From Saprospiraceae bacterium (GTDB lineage: Bacteria > Bacteroidota > Bacteroidia > Chitinophagales > Saprospiraceae): DNA of 35,787 nt. Positions 16,575 to 24,170 of this stretch are shown piece by piece. Under the pieces are notes generated by a model. That model searched no databases, was not told the origin of the DNA, and worked only from the letters and a program-made list of their open reading frames with translations. Each line of letters opens with the position of its first letter. Within the stretch, counting starts at the first letter, position 1. The position numbers and the translations under genes are program-made. The DNA is taken from contig JADLHT010000061.1 in assembly GCA_020848695.1 (NCBI GenBank), positions 1 through 35,787 on the forward strand. Direction: 5' to 3'.

Positions 16575-17960
16575 TTACTGGTCCGGCTTCTTTTTGTGAT
16601 GCCATTTTTTCTTTTTAAAATTCTTATTAGTCTCTGAATCTCCCTTATTAGCGTTTTGGCTAGTTTGATTTTGATCAGCAGGATTAGTCGATTTTGGATT
16701 CTGGATTGAGTGCTTTTGAGGATTGTTGGATTGATTCGGATTAGGTCTATGTTGTTGATTAGTTCTGTTTTGTGGATTGACAGATTTATTGCTTTTTTGT
16801 TCTGGTGAATTCAGACCAGTTTCACTTTTATTTGGAAAATTTTTCTTTTTCTTTTTCTTCTTTTTCTTCTCTACAGGTAACTCAATAACTCCTGTTACAT
16901 CGACAAATTTTTCTTCAGGTTTGGTCTCAACATTATTTTCCTCTACGGCGATAATTTCATCCGGTAATTGGCCGATATCATTCATTTTTTTAATTCTGCG
17001 AACCTCGTCAGGAGAAATCGGCATGACGATACTTCTGCCTTTATTGGGTTCGTAGAGATAATATAAGACGCCTTTGAATATATCTACTTTAACGAGAGAA
17101 GCGTGTCCATTTTTAGATTTAAGCAGTTCAACATCATTAGGATATTTTTCCAATTCTTCAATATACATATCCAGCTCATAATTAAGACAGCATTTAAGCC
17201 TGCCACACTGCCCACTTAATTTAGATTGGTTTATGGCAATATTTTGATATCGTGCGGCATTGGTACTTACGGATTTAAAATCAGTCAACCAGGTAGAGCA
17301 ACAAAGTTCTCTTCCACAGGATCCGATTCCACCAATACGAGCTGATTCTTGTCTGGAACCAATTTGTCGCATTTCTATTTTTATCTTGAATTCCTTGGCG
17401 TATTGCTTAACCAGTTCTCTAAAATCAACCCAACCATCTGCTGTATAATAAAAAGTCGCCTTTTTCAAATCAGCCTGATACTCTACATCACCAATCTTCA
17501 TATCAAGTTTAAGATTCCGTGCGATTACTCTGGATTTTACCATTGCGGGCTGTTCGAAATTTCGGGCTTCAACCATTCTTTCGATGTCTCTGGAGTTGGC
17601 ACGACGCAAGATATCACCTGTAATGCGATCCTCTTTAAAATTTTTCTTTTTCATTTGAAGACGTACCAGGTCTCCCATAAGTGATACTCTCCCCACATCC
17701 CAATTACCATTTCCAAGGTCAATCACAACAAGATCACCCGTTGTATATTGATAGTAGTCGGGAAGCCGGTAGAAAGACTTACGGCTTCCGTTTTTAAAAC
17801 TTACTTCTGCAAATCGATATGGTATTGGATCTTCCAGATCCATCACTGTTAGCCAATCATAAGTATTTAATTTGTTACAACCGCCGCTATTGCAATGCCC
17901 TTTATCACCACAACCAGCAGGAGTACCATTTTTGCCGGTACTACATCCTGAACAACCCAT
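16575..17960 (-). CDS. ricT: PSP1-domain protein RicT (YaaT family)
   Basis: This 461-residue protein belongs to the family whose Bacillus subtilis member (RicT/YaaT) works with RicA and RicF in RNA maturation and binds Fe-S clusters. The N-terminus is Cys-rich (C3, C6, C17, C23, C28). The PSP1 core has 'GSCGRELCCSTWL' (C215, C220, C221) and 'SGQCGRLKCCLNYE' (C252, C257, C258), the hallmark of the family. Residues after about 340 are low-complexity: a nine-lysine run, then an Asn/Gln/Pro-rich tail ending in basic residues, likely disordered. It follows holB by 17 bp, the same holB-yaaT order as in B. subtilis. In this window there is no ricA or ricF homologue, so a different partner set is likely. 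Confidence 0.9.
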   Translation of the reverse strand: MGCSGCSTGKNGTPAGCGDKGHCNSGGCNKLNTYDWLTVMDLEDPIPYRFAEVSFKNGSRKSFYRLPDYYQYTTGDLVVIDLGNGNWDVGRVSLMGDLVRLQMKKKNFKEDRITGDILRRANSRDIERMVEARNFEQPAMVKSRVIARNLKLDMKIGDVEYQADLKKATFYYTADGWVDFRELVKQYAKEFKIKIEMRQIGSRQESARIGGIGSCGRELCCSTWLTDFKSVSTNAARYQNIAINQSKLSGQCGRLKCCLNYELDMYIEELEKYPNDVELLKSKNGHASLVKVDIFKGVLYYLYEPNKGRSIVMPISPDEVRRIKKMNDIGQLPDEIIAVEENNVETKPEEKFVDVTGVIELPVEKKKKKKKKKNFPNKSETGLNSPEQKSNKSVNPQNRTNQQHRPNPNQSNNPQKHSIQNPKSTNPADQNQTSQNANKGDSETNKNFKKKKWHHKKKPDQ

Positions 17961-17977
17961 GTTCTTTATATTTTAAA

Positions 17978-19126
17978 TCAGCTTTTCCGTAGAATTGCTG
18001 ATAGCTTTATCAAAAAATCAAGCAGCAAGATACGAATATTTGCATTCCTTTGGATGCCAAAAATGCATTCCTCAATCAGAATGACAATTTTCTCGATAGA
18101 TTCATGATTAATTTTAGTCGAAATTTTCCTTGAGTAGTCTAGTAATTCATTGGATGATTGATTAGGTTGACTATAAGGAGCTTTAAGGCATAACTCAAGG
18201 ACTGAATTTAAAAATTGAAAATATTGCTTCATTTCATCTCGAGTCAACAAAATGATTTTATCAATCCAATCCAGATAATTCAAGGGATCAACAATGTAAG
18301 AAGCTCTAAACATTTGTTTAATTAGTTCCATGTGTTTGATACCTTCCTCTTCAACCCATTGAATACTAAGTGATACATTCCCTTCACAGACCAAGGCATA
18401 TTCGCTGGCTTTCGATTCCGCAACATTGAAATTCTGTTTTAGGTACTCTTCAATATCATTCGTTTCTACTGGCCTTAATAGATATTCCTGGGCTCTTGAT
18501 TTAACAGTAGCTAAAAGCGATTTGGAATCTTCACTCAGTAAGATCAGATAGGAATTAGTAGGTGGTTCTTCTAATAGTTTCAGCAGAATATTTGATTCTT
18601 TGCCTAAATACTCCGGTAACCAGATCAGCATTACATTACAATTGGATTCAAAAGGTTTGAAGCTCATTCTTTCTATAATGCTCTTTGCTTCTTTAGCAGT
18701 TATATTTGCTTGTTTATTTTCAGCATCTGCTACTTTAAGCCAATTTTGAATATTCATATATGGATTTTTTATCACAGAGTTTCTAAACTCCTGATAATGA
18801 TCTGTACACAATGATCCTGATCCAATAGTAGGAAAACTATAATTGAGGTCAGGATGGATCATATGAATAACCTTATAGCAGGAAGCACAGGTGCCACAGG
18901 GCTTATCTTCTTCCTTACACAATAGAAGTTGAGCGAGATGCAATCCAATGAGAAGCTGACCTGATCCCGGAGGTCCTGATATTAAACTGCAATGTGGAAA
19001 TCGTCCTTCCTGAGCAATCTTATTGAGCAAATTCAAGATATGAGATTGTGATAAGATCTTTTCTGACCACAAAACTTTAGGATATCTTATTTTTGAAACA
19101 GGTATTTCTTCTTCTGAGAAAAGCAT
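17978..19126 (-). CDS. holB: DNA polymerase III, delta' subunit of the clamp loader
   Basis: This 382-residue clamp-loader subunit helps place the sliding clamp on primed DNA. It has the AAA+ fold with a degenerate Walker A, GPPGSGQL (51-58), in which the usual Lys is Gln, as expected of the non-hydrolysing delta' subunit. The zinc module has C70, C77, C80 and C83. The motif 'VKSRAQEYLL' stands where gamma/delta' proteins have SRC. The listed start is ATG at 19126, but a -7 box TACCTTTG (complement of 19131-19138) ends only 4 bp before it, so the transcript would begin at or inside this codon. A TTG at 19072 (residue 19) fits the usual N-terminus of the family better. It leads the holB-ricT operon. 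Confidence 0.9.
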   Translation of the reverse strand: MLFSEEEIPVSKIRYPKVLWSEKILSQSHILNLLNKIAQEGRFPHCSLISGPPGSGQLLIGLHLAQLLLCKEEDKPCGTCASCYKVIHMIHPDLNYSFPTIGSGSLCTDHYQEFRNSVIKNPYMNIQNWLKVADAENKQANITAKEAKSIIERMSFKPFESNCNVMLIWLPEYLGKESNILLKLLEEPPTNSYLILLSEDSKSLLATVKSRAQEYLLRPVETNDIEEYLKQNFNVAESKASEYALVCEGNVSLSIQWVEEEGIKHMELIKQMFRASYIVDPLNYLDWIDKIILLTRDEMKQYFQFLNSVLELCLKAPYSQPNQSSNELLDYSRKISTKINHESIEKIVILIEECIFGIQRNANIRILLLDFLIKLSAILRKS

Positions 19127-19130
19127 ATGG

Positions 19131-19138
19131 CAAAGGTA
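19131..19138 (-). promoter_or_regulatory. -7 box of holB-ricT (TACCTTTG)
   Basis: The complement of CAAAGGTA. It lies immediately next to the ATG at 19126, so either the mRNA is leaderless or the protein starts further in. Confidence 0.65.
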
Positions 19139-19492
19139 AGAAAGAGCTGTTAAGGTTAGGAAGATAGAAGCATGAAAAATTGAGATCCTAATGGTAATCT
19201 GTTAATGAGAATTTACTAAATTTTTTCTTCGAATTGACATAAAAAATTTCATATAGATGACTGCTAAATATTTGAAATCCAATCTCAATAATGTAAAACA
19301 AAGACTTTTTTCTACACAAACTATGTTTTAACAATTTTATTCAATTAGCGAATTTCAGTTAAGACAAAAATTTGTTTATCAGCTTCAATGGCCTAAAGTA
19401 TTAATTAAGTGAAAGGTAATTTGAAATGTTTATTAATCTTTATCAAATTAATGAAACTATTCTACCTTAGCAACGAATAAGAATAATAGATT
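19139..19492. other. divergent intergenic region holB / SDR
   Basis: About 350 bp of AT-rich DNA. A TACCTTAG at 19463-19470, one base off TAnnTTTG, could serve the SDR operon at 19493. No RNA gene, hairpin terminator or repeat is evident. Confidence 0.45.
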
Positions 19493-20194
19493 ATGAATGC
19501 TTTGATAACAGGATCCAGCAAGGGTATAGGCTATGCAATCGCTAAAAAATTTGTTCAGAACAATATCAATGTCATATTGCATTCAAGAAATATCATTGAG
19601 TGTGAATCGGCAAAATCTGAATTGGAACTTCTCAACAGTAAGGGTAATATCTTATGTTGCGAAGCGGATCTTTCCAAAAAAAATGGTATAGAAATCTTAA
19701 GCGAATTTGTCTATAAGAATATTCAAGAGCTTGATATTCTGCTGAACAATGCAGGTACCTATATCAAAGGTGATATTCTGAATGCACAGGAAGGAACTTT
19801 AGAAAAATTGATGGATATTAATTTGTATTCAGCCTATAATCTGACCCATAGATTAATTCCCAAATTAAGAAAAAGCAGAAGCGCACACATCTTTAATATT
19901 TGTAGTATTGCAGGCCTAAATCCCTATAAAGGTGGTAGCCTTTATTGTATTTCGAAGTTTGCGATGAATGGATTTTCACGTTGTCTGCGGGAAGAGTTAA
20001 AATCAGAAGGAATAAAGGTAACAACTGTATATCCCGGTGCAACCTGGTCAGATTCATGGAAGAATTCAAATGTTTCTGATTCAAGAATTATGCAAGCGGA
20101 AGATGTCGCCGAAGCAATAATATCTTGTATTAGAATGAGTCCAGCCGCTGTAGTTGAAGAGATTTTGTTAAGACCTCAACTGGGAGATTTATGA
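19493..20194 (+). CDS. short-chain dehydrogenase/reductase (SDR, classical)
   Basis: The 233-residue cytoplasmic oxidoreductase has a full classical SDR motif set: TGSSKGIG (6-13) for the dinucleotide, NNAG (85-88), N110, S138, Y151 and K155 (YxxxK as YCISK). 'PGATWSDSW' (181-189) follows as the substrate-loop region. The substrate cannot be named from sequence. The stop overlaps the start of the deiodinase-like gene by ATGA (20191-20194), so the two are translationally coupled and may act on related compounds. It is the first gene of the operon that continues to the WD40 protein and dcd. Confidence 0.9.
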   Translation: MNALITGSSKGIGYAIAKKFVQNNINVILHSRNIIECESAKSELELLNSKGNILCCEADLSKKNGIEILSEFVYKNIQELDILLNNAGTYIKGDILNAQEGTLEKLMDINLYSAYNLTHRLIPKLRKSRSAHIFNICSIAGLNPYKGGSLYCISKFAMNGFSRCLREELKSEGIKVTTVYPGATWSDSWKNSNVSDSRIMQAEDVAEAIISCIRMSPAAVVEEILLRPQLGDL

Positions 20195-20859
20195 TTGAAA
20201 ACTATAAATCTATTCAATATGAAGCACTTCACTTTGATGAAAAAGTGATGCTTAAAAGAGCAGAGGAGTTTTTTCATCTTATGAATCATAGAAGAAGCGT
20301 AAGATCTTTTTCATCGCGTGCCGTTCCCGAAAAAATTATTGAAAACTTAATTAAGACTGCAAATACTTCTCCTTCAGGTGCTAATAAACAGCCTTGGATT
20401 TTCTGTGTGATAACCAATCCTGAATTGAAAAGGAAAATTCGAATTGCCGCAGAAGAAGAAGAATATAAAGCGTATCATGGAGGAATGTCCGAAGACTGGA
20501 AAAAAGACTTGAGCTATCTGGGTACGGACTGGAAAAAAGAATTTCTTGAAATTGCGCCTGCTCTGATTGTTGTCTTTCGAAAACCATATGATATAGTCAA
20601 CGGACAAAAACGAAAAAATTATTATGTTCAGGAGTCTGTAGGATTGGCTTGTGGAATGTTGTTGGTAGCTATACACAATGCAGGCCTTGTTTCCTTAACG
20701 CATACACCTAGTCCTATGAATTTCTTGCAGGAGATATTAGCACGTCCTGAGAATGAAAAACCATTTTTACTCATTCCTTTTGGTTATCCGGATGAAAAAG
20801 TATTTGTCCCGGATATTCATAGAAAAAATATGGAACAGGTTTTAAATTGGTATAAATAA
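20191..20859 (+). CDS. iodotyrosine-deiodinase-like flavoprotein (nitroreductase superfamily)
   Basis: The 222-residue FMN protein aligns by eye with iodotyrosine deiodinase over nearly its whole length: RRSVRSFSS (34-42), 'TSPSGANKQPW' (59-69), 'EEEEYKAY' (88-95), 'TDWKKEF' (112-118), 'VGLACGMLLVAIHNAGL' (150-166) and a final 'FGYPDEKVFVPDIHRK' segment. The residues that close over iodotyrosine in the animal enzyme (Glu157, Tyr161, Lys182) correspond to E91, Y95 and K116 and are all kept. So it is probably a reductive dehalogenase of halotyrosines rather than a general nitroreductase. A bacterial homologue from Haliscomenobacter has been studied. It overlaps the SDR by ATGA and is followed 12 bp later by the WD40 gene. 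Confidence 0.85.
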   Translation: MIENYKSIQYEALHFDEKVMLKRAEEFFHLMNHRRSVRSFSSRAVPEKIIENLIKTANTSPSGANKQPWIFCVITNPELKRKIRIAAEEEEYKAYHGGMSEDWKKDLSYLGTDWKKEFLEIAPALIVVFRKPYDIVNGQKRKNYYVQESVGLACGMLLVAIHNAGLVSLTHTPSPMNFLQEILARPENEKPFLLIPFGYPDEKVFVPDIHRKNMEQVLNWYK

Positions 20860-20871
20860 TGTCAACTACTG

Positions 20872-21768
20872 ATGGTTAACTTATATAAAGAATTCCTTGG
20901 GCATCATGGATCCATTTACGCATTATCAAGATGGAGTGAACAGGATCAGTTTTTAAGTGCAGGTGGAGATGGCTCGATAGTTAGATGGTCTATTGATAGT
21001 ACAGATGGTATAGTTCATGCTCAGGTTGGAGGACATATATTTTCACTTTGCTATATTTATAAAGAAAAATTTTTATTTGCGGGAATAGACAACGGAAGTA
21101 TTTACTGTATTCCGGATGATAAAACTTTGTCTCCAAGAAATTTCGTCATTTCACGAAAGGCAATTTACAATATTGAAAACTTCAATGAATCGACTTATTT
21201 GGTAAGTCAGGATGGAATTTTAACTATTATCAAATCAGATCGATTTGAACAATTGGAATTTTATAAAGTAAGTTCATCCGGTCTGCGGAGTGTTCTACAT
21301 AGTAAGTTGAGGAATGAGCTTTTATTGGGTACTCAGCAGGGAGATATTATTGTTTTCAATCAAGAGAATAAAAGTTTTAATAAGTTTAAAACGGATTTGG
21401 AAAAAACAATTTTCAAAATGTATGAAAACGAAAAGAATTCTGAATTAATTATAGTTGGAAGGGATGCCCGAATTCATATCTTGGATTTATTCACTTTGCA
21501 GCCGAAAAGAGAACCCATTAAAGCGCATTGGTACACGATCAATGATTTGTTATTCATTTCTAATACTCGATTTCTTGTAACTGCAAGCAGAGATAAAAGC
21601 ATACGGATCTGGGAAGTAGAAAGTTTTGAACTCTTATATGAAATTAATTTTTTAAAAGATAAAGGACATAAAGCATCTGTCAATAAATTGCTTTGGCTGG
21701 AATCGGCAAATGTCTTACTTTCGGCCTCTGATGACAGAAGCATTAAAGCCTGGAAGATTAGAACATGA
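20872..21768 (+). CDS. WD40-repeat beta-propeller protein
   Basis: The 298-residue protein has about six to seven WD40 blades and no signal peptide, so it is cytoplasmic. The clearest repeats are the first ('GHHGSIYALSRWSEQDQFLSAGGDGSIVRW', starting at residue 10), 'AHWYTINDLLFISNTRFLVTASRDKSIRIWEV' (about 218-249) and 'GHKASVNKLLWLESANVLLSASDDRSIKAWKI' (about 264-296). The middle blades are worn. It is a likely scaffold for protein contacts; no enzymatic function is implied. Its TGA overlaps the ATG of dcd (21765-21768), so it is coupled to dCTP deaminase. ATG at 20872 is the only sensible start; an ATG at 20859 runs into a stop at once. Confidence 0.85.
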   Translation: MVNLYKEFLGHHGSIYALSRWSEQDQFLSAGGDGSIVRWSIDSTDGIVHAQVGGHIFSLCYIYKEKFLFAGIDNGSIYCIPDDKTLSPRNFVISRKAIYNIENFNESTYLVSQDGILTIIKSDRFEQLEFYKVSSSGLRSVLHSKLRNELLLGTQQGDIIVFNQENKSFNKFKTDLEKTIFKMYENEKNSELIIVGRDARIHILDLFTLQPKREPIKAHWYTINDLLFISNTRFLVTASRDKSIRIWEVESFELLYEINFLKDKGHKASVNKLLWLESANVLLSASDDRSIKAWKIRT

Positions 21769-22301
21769 TACTGAGTGACAAAGAAATTCTGCAAGCAATA
21801 GATCGGAACAATATAGTGATTCAACCTTTTCGCCGGGATTGTCTGGGTACGAATTCTTATGATGTACATCTTGGGCATTCTTTGGCAGTATATCGAGATC
21901 GGGAACTGGATGCCAAAAAACATAATCAAATCGATATTTTTACTATTCCGGAATCAGGTTTCGTTATTCAGCCGGGAACGCTTTATTTAGGAGTTACGGA
22001 AGAATATACTGAGACACACCACACGGTTCCATTCCTTGAAGGCAAGTCCAGTGTTGGCAGATTAGGAATAGATATACATGCTACCGCAGGTAAAGGAGAT
22101 GTTGGTTTTTGTAATTACTGGACCTTGGAAATTAGTTGTGTGCAACCGGTACGAATATATTCAGGAATGCCCATTGGACAATTAATTTATTTTAAGGTAG
22201 AAGGTAAAATCGAGAATTTTTACAATAAAAAGTCAGACGCAAAGTATAATGATCGTGTGGCATTTCCGGTGGAAAGTATGATGTGGAAGAATAAATTCTA
22301 G
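21765..22301 (+). CDS. dcd: dCTP deaminase
   Basis: The enzyme converts dCTP to dUTP and ammonia, a source of dUMP for thymidylate synthesis. The 178-residue length fits the monofunctional family. The conserved GRSSxGR segment is GKSSVGR (93-99). S95 and R99 match E. coli S111 and R115, A108 matches A124, and E122 in 'WTLEIS' matches the catalytic E138. The segment after 'ATAGKGDVGF' differs from the E. coli 'HRIDPGW' form, so a bifunctional DCD-DUT cannot be fully excluded. The ATGA overlap with the WD40 gene makes it the last member of a four-gene operon. No terminator with a U tract follows. Confidence 0.9.
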   Translation: MILSDKEILQAIDRNNIVIQPFRRDCLGTNSYDVHLGHSLAVYRDRELDAKKHNQIDIFTIPESGFVIQPGTLYLGVTEEYTETHHTVPFLEGKSSVGRLGIDIHATAGKGDVGFCNYWTLEISCVQPVRIYSGMPIGQLIYFKVEGKIENFYNKKSDAKYNDRVAFPVESMMWKNKF

Positions 22302-22479
22302 TTTGAACTAATCCTGTAATTAGAATGCCTTTCAAAAAGAAATACTTGATGAATTGAGCATTGTAATTGGTAATTGTTGAGTTCATAAGAGTCTTACAAA
22401 ACGGAGTATTAATTCCCTTCAGAATGTTTGAAATACTTATCATCAAGGGATTAATCATATCAGGTATTCAAATTATTTT

Positions 22480-22487
22480 TAGCTTTG
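22480..22487 (+). promoter_or_regulatory. -7 box of prfA (TAGCTTTG)
   Basis: An exact TAnnTTTG. It overlaps the in-frame TTG at 22485, which therefore cannot be the start, and predicts transcription from about 22493. Confidence 0.65.
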
Positions 22488-22504
22488 CTGCCCGAATTTG
22501 AAAT

Positions 22505-22510
22505 AGGAGG
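22505..22510 (+). promoter_or_regulatory. AGGAGG in front of prfA, unusually close to the ATG
   Basis: A perfect Shine-Dalgarno hexamer with only one base between it and the ATG at 22512. That is too close for normal pairing and is unusual in Bacteroidota, where such sequences are mostly absent. It may be chance or a brake on initiation. Confidence 0.4.
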
Positions 22511-22511
22511 A

Positions 22512-23582
22512 ATGGATTTATTGAAAAAATTAGAAGCTGTACATGACAGATATCAATTTCTTGAAGAAAGATTATCTAATCCGGACCTGCTAGCAAATCT
22601 ATCCGAATATAAAAAAATAAGTAAAGAGTATAAGGATCTCGAAGAAATTGTAGCTTCATATCGTGAGCTAAAAAAGCTATATCAAAGTCTGGAATCGGCC
22701 AATGAAATGCTAAATTCTGGTGACCCGGAAATGAAAGAATTTGCGGATGCAGAAATTACGGAAATTAAGATTCTGATTGAATCTTTGGAAGAGAAATTAA
22801 AAGTTCAGTTGGTTCCAAAAGATCCTGAGGACAGCAAAGACGTAATATTTGAAATACGTTCAGGAACCGGTGGAGACGAAGCTAGTTTGTTTGCCGGTGA
22901 TTTATTCAGAATGTACACAAGGTATTTTGATGGACAGGGTTGGACCTATGAAATTGTTCTTGAAAGTCCCGGATCTGTTGGAGGGTACAGTAAGATCGTA
23001 TTGGATGTAACTGGAACTGATGTGTATGGAAAAATGAAATTTGAATCCGGAGCACACCGCGTACAACGTGTGCCTGATACAGAGGCTTCAGGTCGAGTTC
23101 ATACCTCAGCAGCAACGGTTGTAGCTATGCCAAAAATGGAAATCGAAGACATTGATGTCAACAAGGCTGATCTAAGAGTAGATACTTTTCGATCAAGCGG
23201 TGCTGGAGGTCAACACGTCAACAAGACAGAGTCCGGAGTTAGATTTACACATATCCCTACCGGTATCGTTGCAGAAAGTACGGATAGTCGATCTCAACAC
23301 AAGAATCGAGAAATTGCTATGGGAAGACTTATTCAAAAAATCAGAGACACACAGGTTGAGGCTTATGAGAGTTCGGTAGCGGCGCACAGAAAGTCATTGG
23401 TTGGAACGGGAGATCGTTCTGACAAGATCCGAACGTATAATTTTCCGCAAAACAGGATGACAGATCACCGAATAAACTATACATCCTATAATCTCACGGA
23501 TATCATGAACGGCAACATTGAGGATATTCTTGAGGCTCTCAGAATTGCTGAGAATATGGAAAAAATGAAAGGAGAATCGTAG
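22512..23582 (+). CDS. prfA: peptide chain release factor 1
   Basis: RF1 ends translation at UAA and UAG. The 356 residues starting at 22512 match E. coli numbering: the stop-codon reading tripeptide is PDT at 188-190 (PAT in E. coli) and the peptidyl-hydrolysis motif is GGQ at 232-234 in 'SSGAGGQHVNK'. The Asp in PxT is a variant of the usual Ala or Val. The preceding block 'FESGAHRVQRVP' and the following 'HTSAATV' are standard. The reading frame is open upstream to a TTG at 22485, but that codon lies inside the -7 box and would add nine residues not seen in the family. It is apparently transcribed on its own. Confidence 0.95.
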   Translation: MDLLKKLEAVHDRYQFLEERLSNPDLLANLSEYKKISKEYKDLEEIVASYRELKKLYQSLESANEMLNSGDPEMKEFADAEITEIKILIESLEEKLKVQLVPKDPEDSKDVIFEIRSGTGGDEASLFAGDLFRMYTRYFDGQGWTYEIVLESPGSVGGYSKIVLDVTGTDVYGKMKFESGAHRVQRVPDTEASGRVHTSAATVVAMPKMEIEDIDVNKADLRVDTFRSSGAGGQHVNKTESGVRFTHIPTGIVAESTDSRSQHKNREIAMGRLIQKIRDTQVEAYESSVAAHRKSLVGTGDRSDKIRTYNFPQNRMTDHRINYTSYNLTDIMNGNIEDILEALRIAENMEKMKGES

Positions 23583-23641
23583 CTTACTTTTTTGTAAAAT
23601 TATTGACATACATCAATTCTTGATTTGAATTCATGACAAAT

Positions 23642-23649
23642 TAATTTTG
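23642..23649 (+). promoter_or_regulatory. -7 box (TAATTTTG) before the zinc-ribbon pseudogene
   Basis: A TAnnTTTG match 16 bp upstream of the ATG at 23665. It suggests that the pseudogene still has its promoter. Confidence 0.4.
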
Positions 23650-23664
23650 TTCACACCTTTGGAA

Positions 23665-23937
23665 ATGGCGGAAATCTATAAAAAATGTCAATGCAGTGAA
23701 ATGCCTAGGAAGAAATCTCCAAATGCAGGTGGCTTCAATTAAGATGGATCGATCAATAAAGAGTTTTGTGCTTTTTGTTTTGAGAAAGGCGAGTTTACCA
23801 ATCCCGAAATGACAGTAACTGAAATGCAGGAATTTGTAAAAAGTAAAATGAAAGAAATGGGTTTTCCGTCTTTTCATTGCGGACTTTTCACTAAAGGAAT
23901 CCCAAAACTTAATAGGTGGAAAAAAATTAGGTCTTAA
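23665..23937 (+). pseudogene. zinc-ribbon domain protein, broken by an in-frame TAA
   Basis: One frame from the ATG at 23665 to TAA at 23935-23937 reads as a small 'putative zinc ribbon' protein of about 90 residues. It is interrupted only by TAA at 23740-23742 (codon 26). After the break come 'DGSINKEFCAFCFEKGEF', 'TNPEMTVTEMQEFV', 'KMKEMGFPSF' and 'GLFTKGIPKLNRWK', all familiar from this family. The first Cys pair is also damaged: CQC replaces the usual CxxC, while the second pair CAFC is intact. No frameshift is needed, so the break looks young. It could be a real pseudogene, a sequencing error at one base, or less likely a readthrough gene. The family assignment is recalled. Confidence 0.75.
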
Positions 23938-24170
23938 AACGCAATGATATGTACTTGTACTTTTAAAATATGTCGCTTTTATCGGTTCAACTCAGCTAAT
24001 TTTCAATGCGAGATTAGAAACATTCATGATCTTAGTATGAGTTAGACATCTTAATGTATTTTATCTCATCTGAGATCTTCTAAGAAAAATCATATAAAAT
24101 ATGTCATATTATGATAATTTACAATACGTTTTACCCAAACTGGCGTTAAATTAATACCAACAGTAGCTCT
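23938..24170. other. intergenic sequence after the zinc-ribbon pseudogene
   Basis: AT-rich. It contains only a 33-codon open frame from 23944 with no family look. No terminator hairpin is seen. Confidence 0.4.

Noticed and set aside
16777-17055. A plus-strand open frame with a long Phe run opposite ricT
   Set aside because: It is the antisense reading of the ricT lysine run and low-complexity tail, with no family look.
23944-24045. A 33-codon open frame after the zinc-ribbon pseudogene
   Set aside because: It is short and Cys/Phe-rich without a recognisable family, and no promoter box is near.
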